NCBI GenBank assembly: GCA_026018925.1
Contig: JAKSZU010000009.1
Location: 32,286,583-32,350,582 of the forward strand
Reading direction: 5' to 3'
DNA: 64,000 bases
Source: Tupaia tana
Taxonomy: Eukaryota; Chordata; Mammalia; Scandentia; Tupaiidae
In this document: positions 21,135 through 32,186 of the stretch, one piece after another
Position numbering within the stretch: position 1 is the stretch's first letter
Layout of the letters: each line of letters starts with the position of its first letter
Notes under the pieces: generated by a model
The model's input: the letters and a program-made list of their open reading frames with translations, nothing else
What the model was told of the DNA's origin: nothing
Databases searched by the model: none
Program-made: the position numbers and the translations under genes

Positions 21135-21267
21135 TGAGGGTACTTCAAAAAAAGTTTATGAAAAAACAGAATCTAAGTATGAGTTTATTTTGGTGCAAAA
21201 AAAAATTGAAATCCATGCATAGTCTTTCATAATACACATTTTTCTTTAACTTTTTGAAGTCCCCTTA
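21135..21267. mobile_element. Palindromic MITE, mariner-like (133 bp)
   Basis: Bounded by TA dinucleotides (21133-21134 and 21268-21269). Left end TGAGGGTACTTCAAAAAAAG is mirrored by the complement of the right end, TAAGGGGACTTCAAAAAGTT. The centre contains TTTATTTTGGTGCAAAAA and ATCCATGCATAGTCTTTCAT. The size, TA flanks and inverted ends fit a non-autonomous Tc1/mariner element. A second copy in reverse orientation lies at 57539-57857. Confidence 0.8.
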
Positions 21268-21269
21268 TA

Positions 21270-22384
21270 ATGTGTCTGTTCACTAGTGTTTCTATTGAAG
21301 AGAGACAGGTATAGAAGGAATGTTTTAGCATTCTAGTGGTCTTTTTTGGAGTTAATATTGTTATATATACTATGTGTTCACAAAAACTTGTTTCTATTTC
21401 CTTCTAGATCTAGATCTAGACCATATTTAACAGTATGCCATATAGTTATTTGTATTCATGTGATTTATTTTTGTGCATGGAATATGGGCCTAAGTAATAT
21501 TCTTTTTTCTTTCCAGCCCGCTAGAGCCTTGGGAATGTTATATTAAAGATGGCATTGCCATAAGATGAGAGGAGTCTGAGTCCCTGAATCACCATTTGGA
21601 AAAGTGATATGGGTAAGAAAGACACTTTATTGCTTCAAGCTAGTGAGATTTCAGTTTATCTAGTATTTACTCTAGCATAACTCTAACACAGTACTACACC
21701 TAGAATATTTGGCAAACCTTTTCAGAAACACCGATAATCCAGCATTTACTATATCCAAGAAATGCTAGATATTCTTCTGGGATGAGAGGTATATTGGTAA
21801 TATAGCTGTTAGGATAATTTTTGATGTCACATGATGGAAAACAACAACAAAAGACACAATGAATATATCCATCAATGCAAATGTTATATAACAGCCATTA
21901 TTTCACAACTACTAAAATATTCCAGGGCTGAAATAAGCATCATGCTTGTAAGAAAGAAAAAAACAAAATACCGAATCAGCTCTGGTACCTAGTCAAGTTA
22001 TAAAGTGAAGGAAGAACAGATTACAAGCAAGTCTCTACTACAACTGTTAGGTATGAATTTAGTTTGATAGTGTCGTAAATGAACAGTCCTCAATGAGAGC
22101 TGACACTGCAGTTCTCAGCAGAAAGGCTCCAGGCTGCTAAAGTAGCTAGAGGCTGCAACACTGCAGCATTCAATCTGAAGGCAGAAGACATACAGAAAAT
22201 AGAAAGATGTTTAAAAACAGCCAGGGATGCGACACATGTAAGAAATAATGGAGAAGAGGGAAATCTCATGTACTAGTATATAGTACTAAACTATCTGATT
22301 TAGGATTAAAGTTCTCACATTGTGTTAACATTTTGATATTATATCATGGTGATATTATCTCATTGTTTTATTTCTTTTATATAG
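21270..22384. other. Gene-free stretch, unique sequence
   Basis: No repeat or exon recognised. Open frames are short. Confidence 0.45.
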
Positions 22385-22890
22385 TTACCCTTTTTATTAT
22401 TTTAATTTATACATTCAATCACTGTACATCACTACAGGTTATAAAACGAATTTACCCAACATGAATATATTTCACACCAGTCTACTTAAAGATATCATAC
22501 ATGTTAGGCCCCACTCCTCCACATACACCTCATCTGACATTCACACCCATCTCTTGTGTTTGTTCAACTGTTAGTCAATCAGTTTCAGACATAGAATGCA
22601 GACAAACGGTATATGTTAAGTGGGGACATACAATGTCTCTCCTTCATAGCCTGGCTTGCCTCACTCAGCAGTACATCCATATTCTTCCACTTTCTGTTGA
22701 AGATATTTCGATCAACGGGTCTGAGGAGAAATGTTCACATATCGAAATGATCTCATTGTAAGCCAAACAATATGATTGAAAGTATATACAAAAAATAATA
22801 ATAATAATTAAAAAATGGTTGCAGGAAAAAAAAGATATCATACATGTTTATCATCAACAGTTTTTCATCTACAAAAGCTTTCTTGACAAA
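22385..22890 (-). mobile_element. Antisense L1 3' end split by a later L1
   Basis: 22385-22505 and 22831-22890 together read like the antisense 3' UTRs at 29065 and 42285: ACATTCAATCACTGTACATC, TTACCCAACATGAATATATT, CTACTTAAAGATATCATACA, TTATCATCAACAG. The inner element occupies 22506-22830. Confidence 0.78.
22506..22830 (+). mobile_element. Short L1 with 5' inversion, nested in another L1
   Basis: Flanked by a perfect 18-bp duplication AAAGATATCATACATGTT (22488-22505 and 22831-22848). The left two-thirds are antisense L1 3' UTR (CAGACATAGAATGCAGACAA, TGTTAAGTGGGGACATACAA). The right third is sense and ends in the family 3' signature GTAAGCCAAACAATATGATT and an A-rich tail. An inverted 5' part joined to a sense 3' part with one TSD is a twin-priming product. 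Confidence 0.82.
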
Positions 22891-23094
22891 GCGGGATCTA
22901 TCTGGTTTGTCTCTGAATAAGGACTGATCCTGGTATGGTATAGACATATAGTAGGACCTCAGATACTGAAGAGGGAAAGAATGAAAAGGATAAAATATTT
23001 AATTAAACGTTCAGGGAGGTACTTTTCTAGAAGCCCCCATAAAGCAGGAGGGAGGGCGCTACCACATAATGTTTGCGTTTTTACAACAATAAAT

Positions 23095-23420
23095 ATCCAT
23101 CAAACAAACATTTGTTTATTACCTCTTCTGTGCCATTCACTGTAGTAGCACTGTGGTACAAAAGGACTTCACAGCCCCTTCCTTCAAAGATAGTGAAGCA
23201 AAGATACAAGTTTGCTGGCACCTAGAATACAGTGTAATCAGTACTCTTATAGATAAAAGGAAGTGCAGGGAGCAGAGAAGAGACACTCTCACTCAGCTTG
23301 GGAACTCAGAGAAGATTTTTCTGAAGAGGTTCTTTGAACACCCAGTGTGTACCAGACTCTCTGCTAGATGCTGGAGTTATAGAGATGCTGTAGACACTTG
23401 CTCCCATTCAAGGAACTCGA
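23095..23420 (-). repeat. Old interspersed repeat, two partial copies (L2-like)
   Basis: The units begin CAAACATTTGTTTATTACCT and ACACCCAGTGTGTACCAGAC. Both go on to the 'ctgggg/ttatagagatg ... ctcccattcaaggaactc' type of sequence; the first runs further to GGAACTCAGAGAAGATTTTT. Family not certain. Confidence 0.45.
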
Positions 23421-24039
23421 GGAGCTCATGTGGGACACAAGGGAGATGCATCCACCCAATGTTGCTAAGGCAGTGGGAAAAGTACTGAACAGAATATATG
23501 CTGTGGGAACACAGAGAAAGGAGCTGCTAACTCTGAATGTTGCCCAATCTGTCTCTCCTAACTCAACTCCATTTATTCCACAAGTACAACAGAGTAAGTG
23601 ACTTCACATGGAAATACCTCAATGTGCCTAGGGTGAGGACTCCTCTTCCCAAGGCTGTGTAGAGATGAAGCTACTAAGTCCTAGAGAGAATCTGCAGTTA
23701 TTTCTGAGCTCTTGTTCATCTCAATAACACTGTGCTGAGCTGAGCCATTATGCTTGGAATACCATTCTCCAAGGAATTTGATCCACACCATTAGGCCCCA
23801 AATGCCTTTTTCCTTTTTCTCCAAAACTGGATTATTTGTTCTTCATTAAAAAATCAGTTTATTATGGTTAGAGACCTGAGATAATTAGTGCCATTTGTTA
23901 TATCTGATAGCTCATAGAGAAAGAAAACATAAAAGGACTCATTGGGTGAATGTTATGGAATACCTATTGGACTAGTCTCTGAGCAACACACTATGTCCTT
24001 CACTAGACATGATAAGACTCATTTATTTGGATTAGAAAT
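23421..24039. other. Gene-free stretch, no feature seen
   Basis: Unique-looking. No repeat or coding signal that I can support. Confidence 0.4.
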
Positions 24040-24190
24040 CCAGAAAGCCAGAGAACTTGAAGGAGTCTTAGAGTTCTATAATTTATGTTACTACCTTAAT
24101 TTTACAGATGAGCAAACTAAGGAAAAAGCAACTGTTCAAGACCCAACAGGTAGTTAATGGAAGGACTGGAAACACAATCTAGGCTTTTCA
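24040..24190 (-). repeat. MIR fragment
   Basis: TAATTTTACAGATGAGCAAA, CTAAGGAAAAAGCAACTGTT, AAGACCCAACAGGTAGTTAA and GGAAGGACTGGAAACACAAT are the reversed MIR core and head. Confidence 0.7.
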
Positions 24191-24885
24191 AGTAATTCTG
24201 AAAACTTAAGAGTAAGGCCAAACAAATGTAGGAGTACCAGGAACCCTAAGAAAAAAAACAGATCTCCTAAGACAAAGAAAATTGAGGGTTCAAAGATCCA
24301 ACCAACCCACCCCACATAGAAATCCTCCAATATTAACCCTGGAAAAGAAGTGGGTTTGATTTCACCTTAGGAACTTCCATATTTCCCTCATTATCTCTTC
24401 CCCACATTAACAACCAACACCTTCAGATTGGAGGAGAAAAAATGAAACAACAGCATCACATTGCTCTCAGGAGCAATCCTATTTGCTTACACTGAAGTAC
24501 AGCATGTAAGAATGAGAGAGGCCTTGAAGTTAAAAGATGCAGCCCATCTCTTATGAGTATTGCTCCCCATATGAATCATCTACCAGAGAATTTACATTGC
24601 TACATAGAATTCCTGTAAATCAACAAGTACAACTCCCAAGTGTTTCTCTTAGTTCAGAGGGGCTGCATAAGACAATGGAATATGTGGGGCAATGTTTATT
24701 ACATCTTAGCAGTGGGGAGAAGTAGAAGGCACACTGTAGGAACCATACAGTACTTGAAGGGGGCAAACAAAAAAGTGCCAGGATGAGGCATGGCTTGATC
24801 CTCCTTCCAAGAGCCCTAGCCATTCTTTGGAAGTTGTCAGAAAATAGAGATAAAGAAGAATTTCAGACCTGAAGAATAAAACTAC
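24191..24885. other. Gene-free stretch, no feature seen
   Basis: Unique-looking sequence; nothing recognised. Confidence 0.4.
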
Positions 24886-25146
24886 AGGGGGCCAATAGAT
24901 GGCGAGGAATTTAAGGCACTGGATCCCACAGGACCAACCCCAAGGTTGGGGTCCTAGACTCAGTGACTTGAGAAACATGCCAGGCCTATATGTTTGCATG
25001 CCCCAAATCCTGAAAGAATGGAGGAGAAGGCGTTACAACAAGGCCATCTCATCTGAAGGATGATCTCTCGCTTTCCCTCTCTGTCTTTTTCTGTCTCTCC
25101 CCAATGAGCACAGTGCCTATGGCAAAAATATAAAATAATAAAGAAA
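24886..25146 (+). mobile_element. SINE-A copy, diverged
   Basis: Sense. GGGGGCCAATAGATGGCGAG head with a B box reduced to AGGTTGGGGTCCTAG. AATGGAGGAGAAGGCGTTAC middle. End GTGCCTATGGCAAAAATATA and an AATAATAAAG tail. CpG-poor. Confidence 0.82.
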
Positions 25147-26839
25147 GAAATGAAAGTATAAGACCATCACATCCCCAATATTTCCTCCCTCTCTTTCCAT
25201 CCCTAAAATAAGAACCTGTGCTTGGATACCTAAAAATATCTTTCTAAGACAGGAAACAATTGCCACATTGAAATGATGGAGCCTCAAAGAAATCCACACA
25301 GATGTATTCTGTTAAACATGGCTTCAAAACCAACAGTTATTACTTGTCAAACTCTTACCAAAAAAAAGAAAAAAGAAAAAAATACCTTGCAAGCATTTCA
25401 GTTGAATGCTACCCTTATCTCAAGACTTGCACATCCAAACAGAATGAAATTACATGTCTCTTATTGATACCCTTGTCCTACATCCAAATTCAGCCCATAT
25501 CAAACAAGGGAAAAGATGAGAGGGTAGGGAGCAATGAGAGAATAATTTATCTCTGCAAAACAAAGGTCTTATAGAACCCTCTAAGAGTCAATTTACACAG
25601 ATGCTTTTTCCTTGAAACTCAAATCGCACTTGGGATTCTCTTTTACCTAGATGAGAGAAAATGGTTTTAAAAGTGCTGAGCTTAATTGATTTGCAGTCAC
25701 ACTAACTCAGACCCCAGAGACTCCAATTACATATCCCATCATACTCAGGGCCTGCAGGAAGCAGACTGTCCCCTGAGATTGGTAGATGGGTTTCATAGTC
25801 AAGTGTTATGATTAACCTAGAGTTCTTCCTAAAAGAGAGATGGAAGATACCACCATTCTCTCATCTTTTATTACAGGCTTAAGAAAACTGACTCTAATAG
25901 AAATACGATATAGCAGCCTATGATAACAGGAGCAAGTGGAATTCTAGAAAAGTCAAATGAGTTGATAAAATGCTTTGTTTTCCTAGTTTATTTATGCCAG
26001 TGTACACATGAAACAAAAGTTGGGAGATTACATTTACCCCTTCTACCATCAAGAATTTAATGACTTTGAAGCACCATAGATAGGCCTCAGAAATGCCAAG
26101 TATTTGCACCAGGTTGTGTATAAATTTTTAGGCGCTTGGAAAGCTTCAAGCACTTTCAAGTGCTTTCAAGCACATTAGTCCTGCTTTACACAAAGCATAA
26201 TAAGCTTGGTCAATGGTAGAGAAATAATAATGTTCTTAATCCAAGCAGTTTGGAAGTGAATCATCCACTCCAACAATCCAGATTGATTTAATGTCCCTTG
26301 GACAGTATGACTCAGTCCTTGCCTGGAGGGCTAATGAACAATCACCATCTCATTTAGGCCCCATTCACACTCCTCTTTGATTCTGCACAGACAAAACAAG
26401 CCAAGAATTTCCTGTGATCCAGCCTGAAATATTGGTCTTAAGTGATTGTGCTTCCATGAGAAGAACTCTGGCTTCAAGTCCCTTCTTTTTTAAATATATC
26501 ACCTCTCTTTGGTAACTGATATTACCTAGGGAAGATGGTAAAGATAAGGTCAGTGTGACCCAAGAAAACTTCAAATAATAAGATAATTTCTAAAAAATAA
26601 TTTTCTTACTCAAATAAAAACAACTAAAACTAGACTCAAAATGCTTCAAGGAAGTGTTGTGTCAGAATGGCCCTGAGAGATATTTACAAACAATTAGGAA
26701 TGATTTTTAATTGGTTAGATCAATTGTAAATTGAAGAGGAGCTTCTAAACTAAAATCGTTTACAGATTTAAGGACAGTAAATAGTCCCATATGAAACCAA
26801 GATTAAACTCTCAATGAAGAAAAGCTTTGCAAATATTGG
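25147..26839. other. Gene-free stretch, unique sequence
   Basis: The longest run without a repeat I can name. Near 26132-26180 a small series of CAAGCACTTTCAAGTGCTTT repeats is partly self-complementary. No exon recognised. Confidence 0.5.
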
Positions 26840-26945
26840 CAAAATGGTAATAAATATTAACGTTAGGTAATAAGTACATGGAGGTTCAATATACTACTCT
26901 CTATTTTCATGTATATTTAAGTTTCCATAATAAAGTTATTTCTGA
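26840..26945 (+). repeat. Possible old L1 3' end
   Basis: GAGGTTCAATATACTACTCT and TTTAAGTTTCCATAATAAAG recall the 'ttattctacttttgtgtatgtttgaaattttccataataaaa' ending of old L1 elements. Weak. Confidence 0.4.
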
Positions 26946-27044
26946 AGACCTTGCTGAACTAAGGTAGCTTTCAGGTCAGCCTTCTGAATTATTACAAATT
27001 TGAAATTATTAGGATTAATATTAGAGCTTTAACTCTATTAAACA

Positions 27045-27303
27045 TTTTTTGAGAGGTTTTTGCTATAGGGTGCGTGCACTCGCCAGACAGACAGAGACAG
27101 AGAGACAGAAAGCGAGAAATCACCCCCCAGCGGGGATGGTCATGCCGCAATCCCTTCTTCTCCACTCTCCTCTCGGGATCTTGGGCATGCACGCATGCAC
27201 ACGCGCCCAGTGTGAGTTTTAAGCCACCGGGTCCAGGACGTGAACCGCGGTCAACTACATGGGAGTCCAGCAACATAGCCATTACGCTAACTGCTGGTTC
27301 CCC
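27045..27303 (-). mobile_element. SINE-A copy, young
   Basis: Antisense and CpG-rich: GAGAGGTTTTTGCTATAGGG, CGGGATCTTGGGCATGCACG, and the antisense head CATAGCCATTACGCTAACTG. Belongs to the same young subfamily as 10466 and 58100. Confidence 0.93.
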
Positions 27304-27758
27304 CAAAGCCTGTTTTGATGGCATCACCTGCTGTCAGCTTTCTACTTTAGAGGAATTTGTTGTGGAGAGAAATTGCCCTACATTCCCTCTCTTGCTTTGG
27401 TTCTATCAACCAAAATATCATAATATCATAAATAGGCTACTTTTTCCTAGCCAGAATAAGCTCATCTAGAAGGAGGACCCATGGGGGACTATGGCTTCAG
27501 TCCATTGCTTTATTCTAATGAGTGAAAGACTTTTCAGGCTCTGGAGTATCTTGCATACTGAGGCAATTCTTAGTCTAACACATTTCTCATTTGCCTTTGT
27601 TTTATTGAACATCTTCTTGGAAGGACTGGGCAGTGAAGCTTGGAAATTTTCCTTTCTGTCAGTTTTTAATTTTGCCAAAAGACTATTTCCAGGCAAGAAG
27701 CAATAGTTCCTATAAGCAAATTGCAGTTTTCCTAAGGGAAACTAAAGAAGGGGATATT
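27304..27758. other. Gene-free stretch, no feature seen
   Basis: Unique-looking; short open frames on both strands are chance-sized. Confidence 0.4.
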
Positions 27759-28016
27759 GGGGACCAGCAGTTAGCGTAATGGCTATGTCGCTGGACTCCC
27801 ATGTAGTTGACCGCAGTTCGAGTCCCGGACCCAGTGTTTTAAACTCATGCCGGGCGCGTGTGCATGCGTGCCCAAGATCCCGAGAGAAAAATGGAGGAGA
27901 AGGGATTGCTGCGTTACCATCCCCCCGGGGAGTCTCGCTTTCTGTCTCTCTGTCTGTCTGGCGAGCGCATGCACCCTATAGCAAAAACCTCTAAAAAAAA
28001 AAAAAAAAAAAAAAAT
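27759..28016 (+). mobile_element. SINE-A copy, young, with a shortened hairpin arm
   Basis: Sense. A box TTAGCGTAATGG, B box AGTTCGAGTCCCGG. The GGGGGG arm and TGATTT after the C run are deleted (CATCCCCCCGGGGAGTCTCG). Long A tail. Duplication around GAAGGGGATATT on both sides (one G of length difference). Confidence 0.92.
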
Positions 28017-28070
28017 GAAGGGGGATATTCTACAAATTTTATTCCGTGTAAGTCATACAGTAGGCTTTTT

Positions 28071-28338
28071 TTATTTGTTTGTTTGTTTGTTTGCCATTAG
28101 GTGTGTGTGCTTGCTAGAAAGAGACAGAGAGAGACAGTGAGAGGGAAATTGAGAAATCACACCCTCCCCTCCAGAAGGGATGACCATTCTGCAATCCCTT
28201 CTCCTCCATTCTCCCAGGATTTGGGGCACACGCACACATGCCCAGTGTGATTTTTAAGCCACCAGGTCCAGTACTCAAATGGTGGTCAGCCATGTGGGAG
28301 TCTAGCACCTTAACCACTATGCCACCTGCTGCTCCCAC
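28071..28338 (-). mobile_element. SINE-A copy
   Basis: Antisense with a 14-bp perfect duplication ACAGTAGGCTTTTT (28057-28070 and 28339-28352). The tail is (TTTG)n. Older subfamily: head CCTTAACCACTATGCCACCT. Confidence 0.92.
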
Positions 28339-28604
28339 ACAGTAGGCTTTTTAAAGATTTCTACACTGTTCACAAAATAAAAAATGAGCAGCAAAGTTTG
28401 GATAAACTCTCTGCTACATTTAGTCATTTGCAATAACTAGCACATTCACAAGTCTACCTTTGGCTCCATGGAGACAAGTAGGCCTAGTAACTACCTAAAT
28501 ATTAAACTACAAAGTATTACAGATAAGTATCAGGGGCCACAGGACAATACTGTATATAAGAAGAAAACCATGTCCAATTATATCAGACTATAGTCTACAT
28601 GACA

Positions 28605-28678
28605 GCATGGGATTCTGTGATTGCAGAATTGGAGAAAAGGGATCATGGTGTGACCAGAGCCTGTAGAGGTTTCTCATT

Positions 28679-28727
<49 letters not shown>

Positions 28728-28775
28728 CACACAAATGTGCTAGAACATCATGAATAAATAAAAATAAATTTAAAT
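28605..28775 (+). mobile_element. 5'-truncated SINE-A-like 3' half with (CT)n
   Basis: GAATTGGAGAAAAGGGATCA and TGGTGTGACCAG match the middle of SINE-A. The pyrimidine tract has become a ~48-bp CT run (28678-28725), and the tail is AATAAATAAAAATAAAT. No tRNA head. Confidence 0.6.
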
Positions 28776-28842
28776 TATAATCTTCTAAGGATTCCATACA
28801 AGCTGTGAGTGGGAAATTAACATACCCAGCAACCAACTCTTT

Positions 28843-29062
28843 AGGCCTGCACTGTCCAATAGAGTAAATAGCCACTACCTACATATGGCTACTGAGCGCT
28901 TGAAATATGGCTACTTCAAACTGACACACATCGTAAATGTAAAACACAAACCAGATTTCAAAGATTTAATGTGAAAAAAGCATGGAAAATACCTCATTAA
29001 CTTTTTATATTAATTACATGTTGAAATGATAATATTTTGGATATACTGGGTTAAATAACATG
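28843..29062 (-). repeat. MER5A hAT-Charlie DNA transposon
   Basis: CTGCACTGTCCAATAGAGTA, CTACATATGGCTACTGAGCG, CTTGAAATATGGCTACTTCA and TTACATGTTGAAATGATAAT occur in the order of MER5A. Near full length. Present across eutherians. Confidence 0.85.
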
Positions 29063-29064
29063 TA

Positions 29065-29460
29065 TTAACTTATTTTGAATTTTTATTTTACTTTTTGCAT
29101 TCAATCACTGTATTTAATTACAGCTTATAAAATAAATTTTCCCAACATGAATACATTGTATATTAATCCAGTTAAAGGTATTATACACATTATCATCAAG
29201 AGATACTTTTCCATTTTTGTATCTCCTAAATGTTTTGTTTCTTTCTTTTTATCCTTGATTCCCTTCCTCTCACCCTCCCCCATTTCCCACCCTCCTCTCA
29301 CACTGTGTCTAGTATCACCATTGCTCTCCATGCTTTTATACCTTTCAATCTTTCAGTTTCTGCCAATAGAGTAAGGACATTCAGTATATATTAAGTGGGG
29401 ACATATAATGTCTCTCTTTCATGGTTTGGATTGCTTTGCTTAGCAGTAATTCTGAGTTTC
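29065..29460 (-). mobile_element. Antisense L1 3' UTR
   Basis: Starts TTGCATTCAATCACTGTATT, the complement of the family 3' signature. Continues CCCAACATGAATACATTGTA, ACACATTATCATCAAGAGAT and AAGTGGGGACATATAATGTC. The C-rich 29270-29310 lies within the 3' UTR. Confidence 0.8.
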
Positions 29461-29492
29461 TTAGATTTTTTTTAAATTAAATTTTTATTTTT

Positions 29493-29820
29493 AGAGATAA
29501 AGTCTTGCTATGTTACCCAGGATGGCCTCAAACTTATAATCCTCCTGTCTCAGTTTCCTGAGTAGCTAAGATTCCAGACATGTACCACCATGCTTGGCAG
29601 TTTTTCTGTGTCTTTTTTTTTTTTTTTAAGACAGAGTCTTGCCATGCCATAATCCTCCTGCCTCAACCTTTCAGCTGAGACCACAGGCACACACCATATT
29701 CCTGGCTCTTTCTTTTGACAAAGTCTCACTATGTTGCATAGGCCAGCCTCAAGCTATGATCCTCCTGTCTCAGCTTCTCCAAGTCACTGGGATTACAGAC
29801 ACACACCTTGGTGCCTGGTC
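29493..29820 (-). mobile_element. Cluster of three 7SL/Alu-monomer-like units
   Basis: Three minus-strand units in a row. Unit 1 (29493-29600) reads GTCTTGCTATGTTACCCAGG, then CTCCTGTCTCAGTTTCCTGA and GTACCACCATGCTTGGC. Unit 2 (29628-29708), after a T15 run, has AGACAGAGTCTTGCCATG and CCTCCTGCCTCAACC. Unit 3 (29709-29820) has AAGTCTCACTATGTTGCATA and CACTGGGATTACAGACACAC. All match the antisense of Alu/FLAM/B1 monomers, which derive from 7SL RNA. They are old and decayed. 7SL-derived SINEs are known only from Euarchontoglires. Confidence 0.85.
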
Positions 29821-29889
29821 TTTTAGGTTGGACCAGGAATTGAACCCAGGCCTCTCATTTGGCCCCAGGCTATGAAGGACAGTATCCTA

Positions 29890-30025
29890 ACATCACACAC
29901 CACTGCAACTGGACCTCTGGAATTTCTTGAAGAGAAGGCTTTTTCATCTCTGTATCCCAAAAGTATGGTACAGTGCCTGGCCCAAAGTGTTGCTCAACCA
30001 CTGTTAAGTAAATGAATGGATAAGC
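29890..30025 (+). repeat. L2 3' end
   Basis: TTCATCTCTGTATCCCAAAA, GGTACAGTGCCTGGCCCAAA and TAAGTAAATGAATGGA follow the L2 3' terminal order. Confidence 0.65.
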
Positions 30026-30195
30026 TATGATAAGAATGTTGCTTATGGTCAACACATAACATTTATGGTCAATAAATAAGACATGACTGGGCTTCTTTGA
30101 TGCCTCTATTCTTTATTTAAAGCTTTTATTTAAGGATTTAGGAAATTTAGAATTGTCAGCTGGAAGAAATATTTATCTTAGCTGTATCTTTTTTT

Positions 30196-30433
30196 TTAAG
30201 AGATTTTTTTTGCTGTAGGGCATGTGTGCTTGCCAGAAAGACAGAAAATGAGAAATCACCCCCCAGGAGGGATGGCCATGCCCCAACCCCTTCTCCTCCA
30301 CTTTCCTCTTGGGATTTTGGGCATGCACACACACGTGCCCGATGTGTTTTAAAGCCACCAGATCTGGTACTCGAACCATGGTTGACTACATGGGAGTCCA
30401 GTGATGTAACCATTATGCCATTAGCTGGTCTCA
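30196..30433 (-). mobile_element. SINE-A copy
   Basis: Antisense with a 16-bp duplication AGCTGTATCTTTTTTT (30180-30195 and 30434-30449). TTTTTTTGCTGTAGGGCATG 3' end. Head ATGTAACCATTATGCCATTA. Confidence 0.92.
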
Positions 30434-30449
30434 AGCTGTATCTTTTTTT

Positions 30450-32059
30450 GAGAGCTGTGGGCCATTTTGTAGATGTGAGGGAAGAAGACTGATCATCGAA
30501 GTATATTTTTCAGTTTTTTTTGACAGCAATTAACCTCTCATTGTACCATTCTACTTCTAATTTTGATTTTAATTTCCTGAAATTATATGACATTTCCTAA
30601 AAGTTAATCTCCCTCCCCAACTTTATACCCTCACCAAGAGCTGATTTTCACTGCATGTATTTAAATAAACTGCCATCCCATTATACAATTTACACCAGAA
30701 GGCTGGTAATAAAGTAAGACCCTCTCCAAGGTCATTTGTATACTCTAATATCTGGGGAAAGTGCTGAGAGAAAAATAGGTAGATAAGTCAATCTGTCATT
30801 TGTATAGTCTAAGGAGACTATACAAATACCTGATTTCCATAACAACATTGTATTTGGTGTCCCAACATAATAAATGAATATGCTATGACTGAAGACTAAA
30901 CAGAGGCTAATCGTAAATGCATTAATTAGTGACCTGTTTACACTTCTCTTGGGAAAGATGGCCATTTGTTACAGCTTCTGTCATGCAAGAATACTGACTG
31001 CTGTTGGGTCTCCACTTTGGGAATACATATACATTTGTGAGATTCTCCCACATTATCATTTGCTGACAGACATTAATGACACTAATGAAGGCAATAGAGC
31101 TTGATTCAAACACACAAATGATTAGAGTCGATAATAGATATGCAAACAGGGACCTCATTAATGAATTTATTAATGATACAGAGATGAAGTTTAAAAAGGG
31201 GTGTCTAGACATATATTTATAGTACTTCCACCCACTTCAAACAAAGATAATTTTTGTATCCCTTTGATTTATCCGTCTTTTAGCTATATAACTAAGAAAG
31301 CAGAATATTCATTTTCTGATAAGAGAAATACAAAGAAAAGAGAATGGATCCAGCTCTATTAGGTTAGTGACAATTGTGAATGAGAATAGTGCCTAAAATC
31401 AAAAGATCACCAGCTCCTGCTTTAGAATATGTGTAAAGATGGATGCAAATTAGTTTATTCAGAGCACAAGGGGCATTTACTAATCATGCCCAAGCCTAGC
31501 TGAAGTCTTCTAGCTTAAAAACAAGATGTTGAAAGCATTTCTGTTAATAATTCAAATTTTCTTTTTTTTTTTTTTTTTTTGGTCATTATTGAATGGTCAA
31601 ATCCTTCTATTTCTGAGTAAGAGAAGACAACAGAATGCCAATATTTGTACAGGCCATTCTGTGTAGTCACTCAACTGTTTGTACTGTCTAAGCAATTGGC
31701 TTGACCAAATTGCATATGAGTTTTATTGGGGACATAACTACAAAGTGCTAAACCAACTGCTTGGGGAAAACCATTCAAAAAAATTAGTTTGTTCGGTGTA
31801 GGAAGCTATTAACAAAATCAGTTGCATTGTTAAATTAGTCTTTTACTAATTACTTTACTGAAGAGACCCAACACTTTAAATAAAGTGCTCAGACCAGGGG
31901 TTCCAAAAGGTAATCATATTAAACAGTGAATAATACATTCATTCTACCAAGTTGCATCATTGATCAAAAATCCTGATGATTAAATTATGGACATAGATAT
32001 ATATTCTGATGATGAATCTATATTCTGATGCCATCTTTCCAATGGAAACTTCCTTTCTT
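30450..32059. other. Gene-free stretch, unique sequence
   Basis: AT-rich, with a T20 run at 31560-31580. 30798-30831 holds a palindrome in which TTTGTATAGTCTAAGGAGAC mirrors itself (TTTGTATAGTCT / AGACTATACAAA). No exon or named repeat. Confidence 0.5.
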
Positions 32060-32075
32060 AAAACTAAAAATTGTC

Positions 32076-32170
32076 CCCTTTTGAAAAAGCAATGTAATAC
32101 ACTGTAAAGTTATATGTAATTCAATGTAATATAAAGAAGAATATGATGATAATAAAAAATATATATAAAA
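32076..32170 (+). mobile_element. Very short retro-insertion, L1 3' end-like
   Basis: 95 bp between perfect 16-bp duplications AAAACTAAAAATTGTC (32060-32075 and 32171-32186). The insert has AATGTAATACACTGTAAAGT and a tail of AATAAAAAATATATATAAAA. It probably copies the last bases of an L1-like RNA. Confidence 0.7.
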
Positions 32171-32186
32171 AAAACTAAAAATTGTC

